From Balneolales bacterium (lineage in GTDB: Bacteria > Bacteroidota > Rhodothermia > Balneolales > Natronogracilivirgulaceae): DNA of 7,495 nt. The notes beneath the pieces were generated by a model. That model did not search any database. It was not told the DNA's origin and saw only the letters and a list, made by a program, of their open reading frames with translations. Positions within the stretch are counted from its first letter, which is position 1; each line of letters begins with the position of its first letter. Positions 1-6,218 of this stretch are shown here, piece after piece. The stretch covers positions 1-7,495 of the forward strand of contig SLQC01000403.1 of NCBI GenBank assembly GCA_007131625.1. Reading direction: 5' to 3'. Both the position numbers and the translations under genes were made by a program.

Positions 1-390
1 AGCGCCATTCAAATTTCCATATTTCTCTCACTTGGCGATGTACATGTGAACAGGTATCCTGTTTCCGGTAAAGTCGAGCATGTGTCCTATTGTCCAGGAA
101 AGTATCTGGTTGCCTGGCATCCCAAAGCCTCGGAACTGAACGAAAGGGCTGAATTTGGTGTCCGCCATGCTTCAGGGTTGCAGGTATTCTACCGGCAGAT
201 CACGGGATTTGTCGCCCGCCGTATAGTTTTCCATACCCGGGTGGGTGACGAAGTAAAGGCCGGTGACCGGTTTGGAATCATGAAATTCGGTTCCCGGATG
301 GATGTGCTGGTTCCGTCAGACACGGAGATTTTGGTACAGAAAGGAGATCGCACAATCGGGGGAGAAACCATGATCGCCCGACTGGATTAA
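1..390 (+). CDS. psd: Phosphatidylserine decarboxylase, C-terminal part (5' end outside window)
   Basis: This enzyme decarboxylates phosphatidylserine to phosphatidylethanolamine at the inner membrane, using a pyruvoyl group made by self-cleavage. The frame is open from base 1 to TAA at 388-390, so the gene starts upstream; the GTG at 46 lies inside a conserved motif and is not the start. About 129 residues are visible. Family landmarks in order are the LGDVHVNRYPVSG stretch (bases 31-69), the YCPGKYLVAWHPKASELNER block (about 88-147), and FGSRMD near the end. In FGSR, the Gly-Ser bond at bases 289-294 is the expected cleavage site that gives the beta chain and the pyruvoyl-bearing alpha chain. 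The short tail after it fits the compact archaeal/Bacteroidota-type Psd rather than the longer E. coli form. pssA follows 10 bases later, which supports the assignment and suggests one operon. Confidence 0.93.
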   Translation, partial: SAIQISIFLSLGDVHVNRYPVSGKVEHVSYCPGKYLVAWHPKASELNERAEFGVRHASGLQVFYRQITGFVARRIVFHTRVGDEVKAGDRFGIMKFGSRMDVLVPSDTEILVQKGDRTIGGETMIARLD

Positions 391-400
391 CAGAGTCACC

Positions 401-1207
401 ATGAACATAACGAATCCCGAAAAACGAAAACTGCGCCGACAGCTGCGTAACGATCATCTTAGAAAAAAATTCAACAGACCGATTCCCAGAACGGTTGTTC
501 CGAGCTTTTTTACACTGATGAATTTGTTTTGTGGATTCGTGGCCATCATACAGATCTATGAAGGCAATTTCGATTTTGGTGCCTGGCTGATCGTTCTGGC
601 CGCCGTTTTCGATATGATGGACGGTTTTATGGCTCGTATCGCCAATGCCACGACAGAATTTGGAATTGAACTGGACTCCCTCAGCGATATCGTCTCTTTC
701 GGGGTAGCACCCGCATTCCTGTTCTACAGCCATTCGCTCAATGAACTGATGATCATTGGGATCATCGTTTCCGCTTTTCCTGTTCTGTGTGGAGCAGTTC
801 GCCTCGCGCGATTCAATATCGATGCAAGGATGGAGGATCGGGAGCATTTCAAGGGCTTACCGATACCCGCCCAGGCAATGATGCTCGTAGCACTGTTTCT
901 GATCTTTCGCACAAACATGGAACTGTTCGACGGTTTTACATATGGTTTCAATAGCGTGTTGATTCCAGTTATCCTGCTGCTCTCCCTGTTGATGGTCAGC
1001 ACCGTTCCATTTGACAAAATACCGCGTTTCAAAAAGGAGTATTTGCGGAAAAACCAGAGTCAGGTTTATCTATTTCTCTTTTATTTCGTCGCGGTAATAA
1101 CACTTCAGGAGTATGGGCTCATCCTTGTATTCAGTATCTTTATTATGAAAGGCGTATTGATGGCACTGGTCCGATTCTGGAATGAAATCCATTCCGAACC
1201 GGGTTGA
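401..1207 (+). CDS. pssA: CDP-diacylglycerol--serine O-phosphatidyltransferase
   Basis: This integral membrane enzyme makes phosphatidylserine and CMP from CDP-diacylglycerol and serine, the step before Psd. The 268-residue product carries the full CDP-alcohol phosphotransferase signature D-x2-D-G-x2-A-R-x8-G-x3-D-x3-D at residues 71-96 (D71, D74, G75, A78, R79, G88, D92, D96), the metal and nucleotide-binding residues of the family. A basic N-terminus (about residues 8-30) precedes several hydrophobic segments, near 36-52, 60-72, 98-134, 155-170, 184-201, 222-237 and 239-257. Length is normal for the type II, Bacillus-like PssA. The ATG at 401 is preceded by only a weak purine stretch, and no strong Shine-Dalgarno sequence is visible. 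The 10-base spacing from psd indicates co-transcription. The gene converges on the minus-strand cluster that ends at 1253. Confidence 0.95.
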   Translation: MNITNPEKRKLRRQLRNDHLRKKFNRPIPRTVVPSFFTLMNLFCGFVAIIQIYEGNFDFGAWLIVLAAVFDMMDGFMARIANATTEFGIELDSLSDIVSFGVAPAFLFYSHSLNELMIIGIIVSAFPVLCGAVRLARFNIDARMEDREHFKGLPIPAQAMMLVALFLIFRTNMELFDGFTYGFNSVLIPVILLLSLLMVSTVPFDKIPRFKKEYLRKNQSQVYLFLFYFVAVITLQEYGLILVFSIFIMKGVLMALVRFWNEIHSEPG

Positions 1208-1252
1208 TTTCCTGATTTTTCTGAAACGGATTACATGTCGGCGGTATTCCGC

Positions 1253-2221
1253 TTAAAACATATATTGTATGCTTACCGCATGCGCGGTCCCGAAACCGGT
1301 ATCGAATGGCATGAAGGCATAGTTGAAATAAAATTCACTAATCAGCAACCCCACACCAAAACTGAAACGTCGTTGTGTATCGCCGGACCGGATTCCCGAT
1401 CGCAAATCAATGATTTCCGAAATGTTCAGCTCCAGTCCCACATTGAAGTAACCGTCTTCCTGAGAAAGGATGGTCTTTTCGGAATCCCCGATCTCGTTCA
1501 GGGGGAGGTTATAATCAGTCATCACAGAAAGCAGCAGCGGAATCTCATCCTGTGTCGCCGAAGTGGAAAATTGCAACAGTTGCACTTCTGTTCCTACACT
1601 CAACAGCGTGGGAAGTTTGGTGGCTGATTCTGCCAGATCATCCATAGATCCAAGGTTTCTGAGGGATGTGCCAAGTCGGACCCGCTCGTCCAATACATTT
1701 ATGCCGATTCCGGCATTCAATCCGAATCCTGAGGCATCCTGATGAAAAAACTGTTCATAGAGATACATTCCGGTGACTCCGAGCGCAAGTGGCCCGATAT
1801 TTCTTGCATAGGATCCGGCCAGGGAAAAGTAGCGAACAGCAAAAAGGCCGTCAGGGTTACTGGAGGGACCACTCCGGAAAGGGATGTCATCAATAAGCGA
1901 CGACAGCAGCGCAAATCCGAAGGCATCTTTCTCACGTCGGAACGTCACACCGGCAAAACTGTTTTGAGTGTCGGTGACCGGCCAAAGCATATAGGAAACT
2001 GTCGCACTGCTCTGTACTTCCATGGCAAGCATTGAGGGATTCAGGTAGATGGCGGAGGCACCGGTACGTGATGCTATATGCCCGTCTGAAATACCCATAT
2101 TGTGTGCCGACGGTCCCATCAACAAAAAATGCATGCCTGCCGACCTTTCATTTTCGGCATAAGCTTTGATTTGGAATACCGTCATAAGCAAAAATATTAT
2201 TATGAGAAAGTTTTTTTGCAT
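1253..2221 (-). CDS. PorV/PorQ-like outer-membrane beta-barrel protein (second copy)
   Basis: This is a predicted outer-membrane beta-barrel of the PorV/PorQ (UPF0164-like) group, 322 residues. I chose the ATG at 2221 because it gives a clean signal peptide: MQKN, a hydrophobic core, then cleavage after AYA at residue 22. A TTG at 2251 would add ten polar residues. The mature start has the group's hallmark, GPSAHNMG (residues 36-43) followed 17 residues later by NPSMLA (61-66), matching the usual G-x-R/S-x2-x-M-G ... NP(A/S) pattern. The rest alternates short polar turns with amphipathic strands, and the protein ends in Phe (IQYMF), the typical last residue of barrel proteins. It is the last gene of a minus-strand cluster, 33 bases after another PorV-like gene. 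PorV shuttles T9SS cargo and PorQ joins the attachment complex. Which role applies here, if either, cannot be read from the sequence. Confidence 0.8.
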   Translation of the reverse strand: MQKNFLIIIFLLMTVFQIKAYAENERSAGMHFLLMGPSAHNMGISDGHIASRTGASAIYLNPSMLAMEVQSSATVSYMLWPVTDTQNSFAGVTFRREKDAFGFALLSSLIDDIPFRSGPSSNPDGLFAVRYFSLAGSYARNIGPLALGVTGMYLYEQFFHQDASGFGLNAGIGINVLDERVRLGTSLRNLGSMDDLAESATKLPTLLSVGTEVQLLQFSTSATQDEIPLLLSVMTDYNLPLNEIGDSEKTILSQEDGYFNVGLELNISEIIDLRSGIRSGDTQRRFSFGVGLLISEFYFNYAFMPFDTGFGTAHAVSIQYMF

Positions 2222-2254
2222 ATCGTTTGATTCTTGAGATCGCGGGATCAATTG

Positions 2255-3343
2255 TTATAGGTAAAGTCGAAGGGCCAGAACGTGTATGCCTGCAATACCG
2301 AGTGGTTCTCGAATAAAGGCATAGTCGACTGAAGGACGAAGTGCATCATAGGGAAGATGTACAGAAAATCCGGTGCTTATTTTGCTTGTTTCTTCCATAA
2401 AATCAAGATCCATAATTTCCCAACCTCCCCGTAAGGTGATTCGTTCGTGGGCAGCCCAGGCAGCACCGATGCGAAATTGCCGACTGTTGGTGGTTACTTC
2501 TTCAGTAATTGAGGTGTTTTGAGGAGGAATGCTACCGCTGGCAACCTGCCGCCGCCGATACTCTGCACTTTGCTGCTGAATTTCAAATTCGGAACTCAGC
2601 AGGAGGTCCCATTCGGTAAAAAAATAAGACGTGCTGAAGCGGAATCGTGTGGGAAACGGATCATTGCGGTTCCGCCCGCCCTGCGCTCCGTACAAGGCGG
2701 TTGTGTTCCAGGTGTACTCCGTTATGATGTCCTGCACGGCAAAACCGATTCGCCAGGTGCCTGCAGGACGTACCACCATTCCGAGATCAAAACCCGCTCC
2801 TGTGGCATTACTGATATCTTCGTAAAAATTGGCCAGATGGAGTTTTACAGTAGCCCCTAAGCTGATGCGGGAACTTGCATTAATGCCAAAAGCGGCAAAT
2901 AGTTGATATTCGTGGGTGGACAAATAATCTGTGTGATATCCGCTGGCAGTTCGTCCATCAATGTCGTTTACATTGGCATTCAGCAACCCGACATTGAGGC
3001 CGGCAACCGGAGGCAGTGAAAACGTGGCATTGACCGCGTTCAAGCTGCGGTCAAATGACATCAGTGCTGTAGAGAAATCGATCTGATTTCCCGTGGCTCC
3101 GGCGGCAAGAGCTGGATTGTAATGGGCGTAAACTCCTTCCTGCGTTACCGTACCCAGTGCGTTACCCATCGCCATTCCCCGCGGACCAAAACCCATCCGG
3201 GTAAAAGCTCCGCTGAATCCACCGCTTTGTGCCACCGTTACCGCTGCCGGTATAAGCAGCAGGAGAAACAGTACAACGACCGATTTCCAGCCGACTAAAT
3301 CGTATTGCTTCCAGGTTGTGTTGTTATGGTTGTGGTGACTCAT
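2255..3343 (-). CDS. PorV/PorQ-like outer-membrane beta-barrel protein (first copy)
   Basis: This 362-residue predicted outer-membrane barrel belongs to the same broad group as its downstream neighbour. A long polar start with MSHHNHNN precedes a hydrophobic core (residues 21-35) and probable cleavage after VTVA at residue 38. No better in-frame start is visible before the core, so the ATG at 3343 stands. The mature N-terminus shows GFGPRGMAMGNALG (51-64) and then YNPALAA (75-81), the conserved glycine/methionine and NPA hallmarks of PorV-like proteins. Many alternating beta strands follow, and the chain ends RLYL, without the usual terminal aromatic residue. Sequence similarity to the 322-residue neighbour is limited to the N-terminal hallmark, so the two are old paralogues rather than a recent duplication. 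It lies 40 bases downstream of a gene for a T9SS-type cargo protein, which makes a role in delivering or anchoring that cargo attractive but unproven. A lipid or small-molecule channel is the alternative. Confidence 0.82.
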   Translation of the reverse strand: MSHHNHNNTTWKQYDLVGWKSVVVLFLLLLIPAAVTVAQSGGFSGAFTRMGFGPRGMAMGNALGTVTQEGVYAHYNPALAAGATGNQIDFSTALMSFDRSLNAVNATFSLPPVAGLNVGLLNANVNDIDGRTASGYHTDYLSTHEYQLFAAFGINASSRISLGATVKLHLANFYEDISNATGAGFDLGMVVRPAGTWRIGFAVQDIITEYTWNTTALYGAQGGRNRNDPFPTRFRFSTSYFFTEWDLLLSSEFEIQQQSAEYRRRQVASGSIPPQNTSITEEVTTNSRQFRIGAAWAAHERITLRGGWEIMDLDFMEETSKISTGFSVHLPYDALRPSVDYAFIREPLGIAGIHVLALRLYL

Positions 3344-3383
3344 GGTGTGGAAAAACAGATTTTAATTGTGATGATTCTAAATG

Positions 3384-4952
3384 CTATTCAAGAAGAAGTA
3401 TCTTACCGACTGTTTGCCGGTTTCCCGTATCGATTTCATAGAAAACAGTCCCGTTGGCTACTTTTCTGCCTTGCTGATCGGTACCATCCCACACAGCCTC
3501 GTAGGTACCCGGAGCCATTTTCTGTTTCTGGTCCAGCACACGTATCAGATTCATGCCGAAGTCGAAAAGGCGGATGGTGACATCACCCTCGTCTCTGTTT
3601 TCGAATTTAATTCGCACAAGATCGTGCTGACGCGGTGAAAACGGATTGGGGTAGGCGTAAGCATCGACTGCGGGTGCATCGGACTGATAGCGATTTGCGC
3701 CGTCAAGTGGAAAATCGACCCTAGTGATCTCCCAGCTGCCGCCATCATCATCAGTGGATGCCAGTCCGTCATTACTCCCGATCCAAACCCGGTCGCCGGC
3801 CGTTGCGACGGAAAAATAGGTAGTGTTGGGTTTCATGGAGGTGTTGACACTGTGGAGCCGGCGGCGCTGTTGCCAGGTTGCGCCATTGTCCGGACTTATA
3901 AACACCCCGTTAACACCCACCACATAGATGGTCTTTCCCCGGAACCCGATATCATACAGACGTTCGCCGGAAAGATGCTGATCGAAAGATACTCCACCAT
4001 CGCGGGTTACCACAATACCGTCGCGATCTTCACCGGTGATGGAGATCCAATTGGTCATCCAGACAGCGTTGTCATATGGATTTTCACGAATGGAGGTAAT
4101 CCAGCTGCCCTGAAGTCCATCCGGCCGACGTTCCTGCCGGACCTGTCTCCACCGGATGCTGTCGGCAGGGGCGTACAGGGCGTTGTCGGAGATATTCAGT
4201 CCGCCGGCCGTACCTGCATATACAGTTCCATCCTGACCTATCAGCACTGAAAAGCCGAGGAAATTCAGAAAAGCATTGCCCTGTCCTTCACCACGAGGGT
4301 CAATGACGAAATCATAGTCGTTTTCGGGATTGAGTTCATCCATTCCTAATGGCGGCAGTACAATACGCTCCCAGGACTGTCCAAGATCGGTACTGCGCCG
4401 GATGCCGGAAGCCCATCCGGCAAAAAATATAACATCTCCCCGGAAATCGACCATGTAGGGGGGGGATTGTTGGGGGACGATAACAGGCACGGTTTCCAGT
4501 TCGTTGCCGCCATAGCGAATAGTGTTTGCGTCGGGAGAATCAAGTGTACGGGAAGTATCGATCAACTCCCAGTGCTGGCCACCGTCAGTTGAGATGTAAA
4601 ATCCCATCTGGGCTTGCACGGATTCCTCTTGGCTCGTGTCGTTGTAACCGATACCGGCGACGACCGTATCCTGTGCCAGGGCGATAGAAAAGAGCCGACC
4701 CCGCCCGTCAGTCACCGAATCGGCAAGTTCGGGATAGCGCCAATCTGTGTCATTGCCGATGTTGTAGTTCATGCGAGGACCGATCCAGAGGGTGTCGCCG
4801 AAAGCCCCCATATTAGAGACTGAATTTTGCTGAATGGAGCTGTAGGGTGAAGGAATTTGACCGGGGTGGATCTGTGCCCGCGCCGCATGGCCGGCCGGGA
4901 ACAGTGCGATGCAAAACAACAGAACGGTAAACAGGGTGGATAAATGGTTCAT
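3384..4952 (-). CDS. Secreted Asp-box beta-propeller protein with T9SS-type C-terminal sorting domain
   Basis: This 522-residue protein is predicted to be exported and then cross the outer membrane by type IX secretion. It has a signal peptide (cleavage probably after ARA at residue 26), then a propeller-like body with Asp-box (BNR) loops: STDGGQHW (121-128), STDLGQSW (187-194), a divergent TRDGGVSF (316-323), SPDNGATW (353-360) and STDDDGGSW (399-407, one residue inserted). Such repeats occur in sialidases, photosystem-assembly factors and many surface proteins. No sialidase FRIP motif or catalytic set is seen, so I do not claim an enzyme. Residues about 432-522 form a FlgD-Ig/T9SS type A-like domain: AYPNPFSP, a strand-rich middle, WDGTDQQGRKVANG, and a hydrophobic-basic end (VGKILLLE). 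Its ATG overlaps the lipoprotein stop codon by four bases (ATGA), which implies translational coupling. A run of eight C on the coding strand lies at residues 163-165. Confidence 0.85.
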   Translation of the reverse strand: MNHLSTLFTVLLFCIALFPAGHAARAQIHPGQIPSPYSSIQQNSVSNMGAFGDTLWIGPRMNYNIGNDTDWRYPELADSVTDGRGRLFSIALAQDTVVAGIGYNDTSQEESVQAQMGFYISTDGGQHWELIDTSRTLDSPDANTIRYGGNELETVPVIVPQQSPPYMVDFRGDVIFFAGWASGIRRSTDLGQSWERIVLPPLGMDELNPENDYDFVIDPRGEGQGNAFLNFLGFSVLIGQDGTVYAGTAGGLNISDNALYAPADSIRWRQVRQERRPDGLQGSWITSIRENPYDNAVWMTNWISITGEDRDGIVVTRDGGVSFDQHLSGERLYDIGFRGKTIYVVGVNGVFISPDNGATWQQRRRLHSVNTSMKPNTTYFSVATAGDRVWIGSNDGLASTDDDGGSWEITRVDFPLDGANRYQSDAPAVDAYAYPNPFSPRQHDLVRIKFENRDEGDVTIRLFDFGMNLIRVLDQKQKMAPGTYEAVWDGTDQQGRKVANGTVFYEIDTGNRQTVGKILLLE

Positions 4953-5737
4953 CGGGCAATGATAAAATGAGAGCGGAGGGTGTCGCTGCGGGATCCGGCG
5001 ATATCTTGGGCATAAACCTGTACGGTAATAGAGTCGGGACTGTTGTCTGAATGAAGCGAAAAACCTTTGGAATAGTACCGGCTGTCACCGGTTTCCGATT
5101 CGAATTCATCCATATTGTCGCGATAAATGCGGATGTCGTCTTTGTCGTACAGTTCCAGCCAGACCCGGTCTATGAGCGAAATGGAAGCTGAATGGGTGAC
5201 TTCTGCGGTGATGTTGAAGTTTGTCGTATCACCGGGAGAGGGGATAAAAACAGTATCGGGATGATCGACCTGCAGCACTTCGGGGAAGCCAGAGGTGGTG
5301 CCGCGAACTTTAATTACCGATTCAGACCGGTTGGCGATCCCGCTTTGGTGTCCGGCAGAGTAAACGTACATCACAAGATTGCGTTGATCGGTGGTCTGCA
5401 TTTCCGCAGAAAGCGTCCCATGGAACTGGCCTGCATTACCGGTTGCGATCAGTGTGTCGGTGTCTATAAGTTCACGGTCGGAAGCGGAAGCCAGTACCGC
5501 AACCAAACTGTAGTTGTCCGGCAGATCGCTTCGGGCGGAGACCTGGAATGTCACAAGTGTATCACGGACCCCGTCATTTTCGGTGAAATAAAGTTCAGAC
5601 GGACTGATCTGTAGGTCGGAGACGAGTGGATCGTCCTGAAACACGTTAGTTGGTCCGTCAGTATCATCGCAGGATGTCAGTAACAACAGTATTACAGCCA
5701 CAAAAAAAGTGGAGAGAAGCTGGAGCGAATGTCTCAA
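4949..5737 (-). CDS. Lipoprotein with two probable Ig-like domains, function unknown
   Basis: I do not recognise a named family. From the TTG at 5737 the product has 262 residues: MRHS, a hydrophobic stretch and lipobox LLTSC, with the lipidated Cys at residue 23. This is an ideal length for a lipoprotein signal. The frame continues upstream to another TTG at 5824, which would give 291 residues and an unusual 51-residue pre-lipobox region. That start would also sit only about 5 bases from the start point predicted for the promoter at 5837-5865, so I prefer 5737. No Shine-Dalgarno sequence helps decide. Directly after Cys comes DDTDGP. The mature part looks like two similar beta-sandwich units, roughly residues 38-145 and 148-262. 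Each has a strand near the pattern F-x-(V/I)-x-A and ends with a (V)YVYSAGHQSG / VQVYAQDIAG motif. It is the first gene of the cluster and overlaps the propeller gene by four bases, so the two proteins are probably made together and may interact. Confidence 0.75.
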   Translation of the reverse strand: MRHSLQLLSTFFVAVILLLLTSCDDTDGPTNVFQDDPLVSDLQISPSELYFTENDGVRDTLVTFQVSARSDLPDNYSLVAVLASASDRELIDTDTLIATGNAGQFHGTLSAEMQTTDQRNLVMYVYSAGHQSGIANRSESVIKVRGTTSGFPEVLQVDHPDTVFIPSPGDTTNFNITAEVTHSASISLIDRVWLELYDKDDIRIYRDNMDEFESETGDSRYYSKGFSLHSDNSPDSITVQVYAQDIAGSRSDTLRSHFIIAR

Positions 5738-5836
5738 AACGGTAGTACGAGGTGAAATAATGGTTCGGTAAAAGGATAAAAAAATCGGTAGAACTATGCC
5801 ATGTGGTTGTTTTTTGACATTCAAAAGGGATAAGTG

Positions 5837-5865
5837 ATATTACTTCATGCATGCAAGAATGTCAA
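5837..5865 (-). promoter_or_regulatory. Sigma70-like promoter of the minus-strand lipoprotein/propeller/PorV-like cluster
   Basis: Read on the minus strand, a perfect -35 TTGACA (5865-5860) is followed by 17 bases and a -10 TAATAT (5842-5837, four of six consensus positions). The start point would fall near 5829-5831, giving a leader of about 93 bases to the TTG at 5737. The spacer contains the self-complementary GCATGC. Core Bacteroidota promoters usually differ (TTG and TAnnTTTG), so the fit to the host's main sigma factor is inferred. Confidence 0.5.
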
Positions 5866-5908
5866 TACGGAGCGGCATAATGAATGCTAAAACGCCCGGT
5901 CGGAAGAT

Positions 5909-6029
5909 ATCGTACATGAATTGGAAGTTATCATACATCAATTGGTGCCATAATCCTCCCGTAGATCAATTGGTGCCTTAATCCTCCCGTAGATCAATTG
6001 GTATCATAACCCCACTTTAGATAAACCGG
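5909..6029 (+). repeat. Array of imperfect 21-28 base direct repeats with CAATTGG core
   Basis: Five units can be aligned, starting at 5909, 5930, 5953, 5981 and 6009. Units 3 and 4 are 28 bases each and agree at 25 positions. Both begin ATCCTCCCGTAG and carry GATCAATTGG. Unit 2 shares ATCAATTGGTGCC, unit 1 has the variant ATGAATTGG, and unit 5 is degenerate (TAGATAAACCGG). The TTGG motif recurs at 5921, 5942, 5970 and 5998, so spacing is 21, 28 and 28 bases. Units abut without unique spacers, so this is not a CRISPR array. It sits between the divergent promoters of the lipoprotein cluster and the trp leader. It may be an operator array or the relic of a mobile element end. Confidence 0.8.
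5998..6025 (+). promoter_or_regulatory. Possible promoter of the trp leader/trpE transcript
   Basis: TTGGTA (5998-6003), 16 bases and GATAAA (6020-6025) give a weak sigma70-like pair, four of six consensus bases in each box. It would start transcription near 6032, about 37 bases before the leader-peptide ATG, which is a sensible distance. The -35 box is part of the CAATTGG repeat core, so a protein binding the repeats would affect it. No better pair was found between the repeats and the leader. Confidence 0.3.
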
Positions 6030-6068
6030 ATTTTTTACCTCATATATCAGTTGCATCATGAGTCATGT

Positions 6069-6137
6069 ATGTGTAAATTCACATTCGTGAAAAACGGTAA
6101 CGCACATAGAATCAACTGGTGGTGGCCAATCTGCTGA
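6069..6137 (+). CDS. trpL: trp operon leader peptide (attenuation peptide)
   Basis: This is a 22-residue reading frame, ATG at 6069 to TGA at 6135-6137, too short for ordinary gene calling. It ends INWWWPIC, with three consecutive TGG codons at 6117-6125. Trp is rare, so three in a row just upstream of trpE and just before a terminator hairpin is the signature of a leader peptide whose translation senses charged tRNA-Trp. The peptide itself is expected to have no further function. An alternative start is the GTG at 6087, giving 16 residues (MKNGNAHRINWWWPIC); no Shine-Dalgarno sequence favours either. Two other ATGs (6058 and 6065) open short frames that stop before the Trp codons. The stop codon lies inside the antiterminator arm (6134-6143). 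A ribosome that finishes the peptide therefore masks that arm, while one stalled at the Trp codons leaves it free. Confidence 0.85.
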   Translation: MCKFTFVKNGNAHRINWWWPIC

Positions 6138-6218
6138 AAGCGGATGGATACCGGTATGTGCCGTACCGATGATTGAGTATACAACCCGCTTTCAGATTAT
6201 CTGGGAGTGGGTTTTTTT
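6117..6218 (+). promoter_or_regulatory. trp transcription attenuator (mutually exclusive RNA hairpins)
   Basis: The region holds all parts of a classical ribosome-mediated attenuator. The Trp codons (6117-6125) come first. CTGAAAGCGG (6134-6143, region 2) can pair perfectly over 10 bp with CCGCTTTCAG (6186-6195, region 3), forming the antiterminator. Region 3 is also part of the 5' arm of the terminator hairpin (6183-6213), so only one structure can form. Between regions 2 and 3 a small hairpin is possible, CGGTA (6152-6156) with TACCG (6164-6168). With scarce tryptophan, stalling at 6117-6125 leaves region 2 free and transcription reads on. With ample tryptophan the ribosome reaches 6137, covers region 2 and termination follows. 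A strong separate 1:2 pairing was not found. The mechanism is inferred from E. coli trp. Confidence 0.85.
6183..6218 (+). terminator. Intrinsic terminator of the trp attenuator
   Basis: The arms AACCCGCTTTCAGA (6183-6196) and TCTGGGAGTGGGTT (6200-6213) form an uninterrupted 14 bp RNA stem, counting three G-U pairs, around a three-base UUA loop. The T tract runs 6212-6218 (seven T). It is a strong Rho-independent terminator placed between the Trp-rich leader peptide and trpE, as expected for conditional termination. Confidence 0.88.

Noticed and set aside
46..390. GTG at 46 as the start of the first gene
   Set aside because: The frame is open to base 1 and residues before the GTG (FLSLGDVH) are family-conserved, so the gene is simply cut by the window edge.
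278..847. Long minus-strand frame across the psd/pssA junction
   Set aside because: It overlaps two well-recognised plus-strand genes and its translation shows no domain, signal or motif; it is a shadow.
1208..1252. Terminator between the convergent pssA and PorV-like genes
   Set aside because: Only a 4 bp stem (GCGG/CCGC at 1241-1252) was found, without a T tract on either strand, so I did not call it.
2222..2251. TTG at 2251 as start of the second PorV-like gene
   Set aside because: It adds ten polar residues before a complete signal peptide that begins at ATG 2221.
2246..2254. GATCAATTG matching the repeat core, in the gap between the two PorV-like genes
   Set aside because: A single nine-base match without the TGCC/CTCCC parts of the unit; likely coincidence.
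5738..5824. YidD-like stretch (FLSFYRTIISP) in the extended lipoprotein N-terminus
   Set aside because: It resembles the start of YidD, but the CRFYPTCS motif does not follow in this frame, and the region is probably untranslated leader.
5931..5960. Minus-strand mini-frame (MAPIDV) preceded by GGGAGG within the repeats
   Set aside because: Six codons, only three bases between GGGAGG and the ATG, and the neighbouring repeat unit lacks the ATG; probably chance within the repeat.
5909..6029. CRISPR array
   Set aside because: Repeat units abut directly with no unique spacers, and no cas genes are near.
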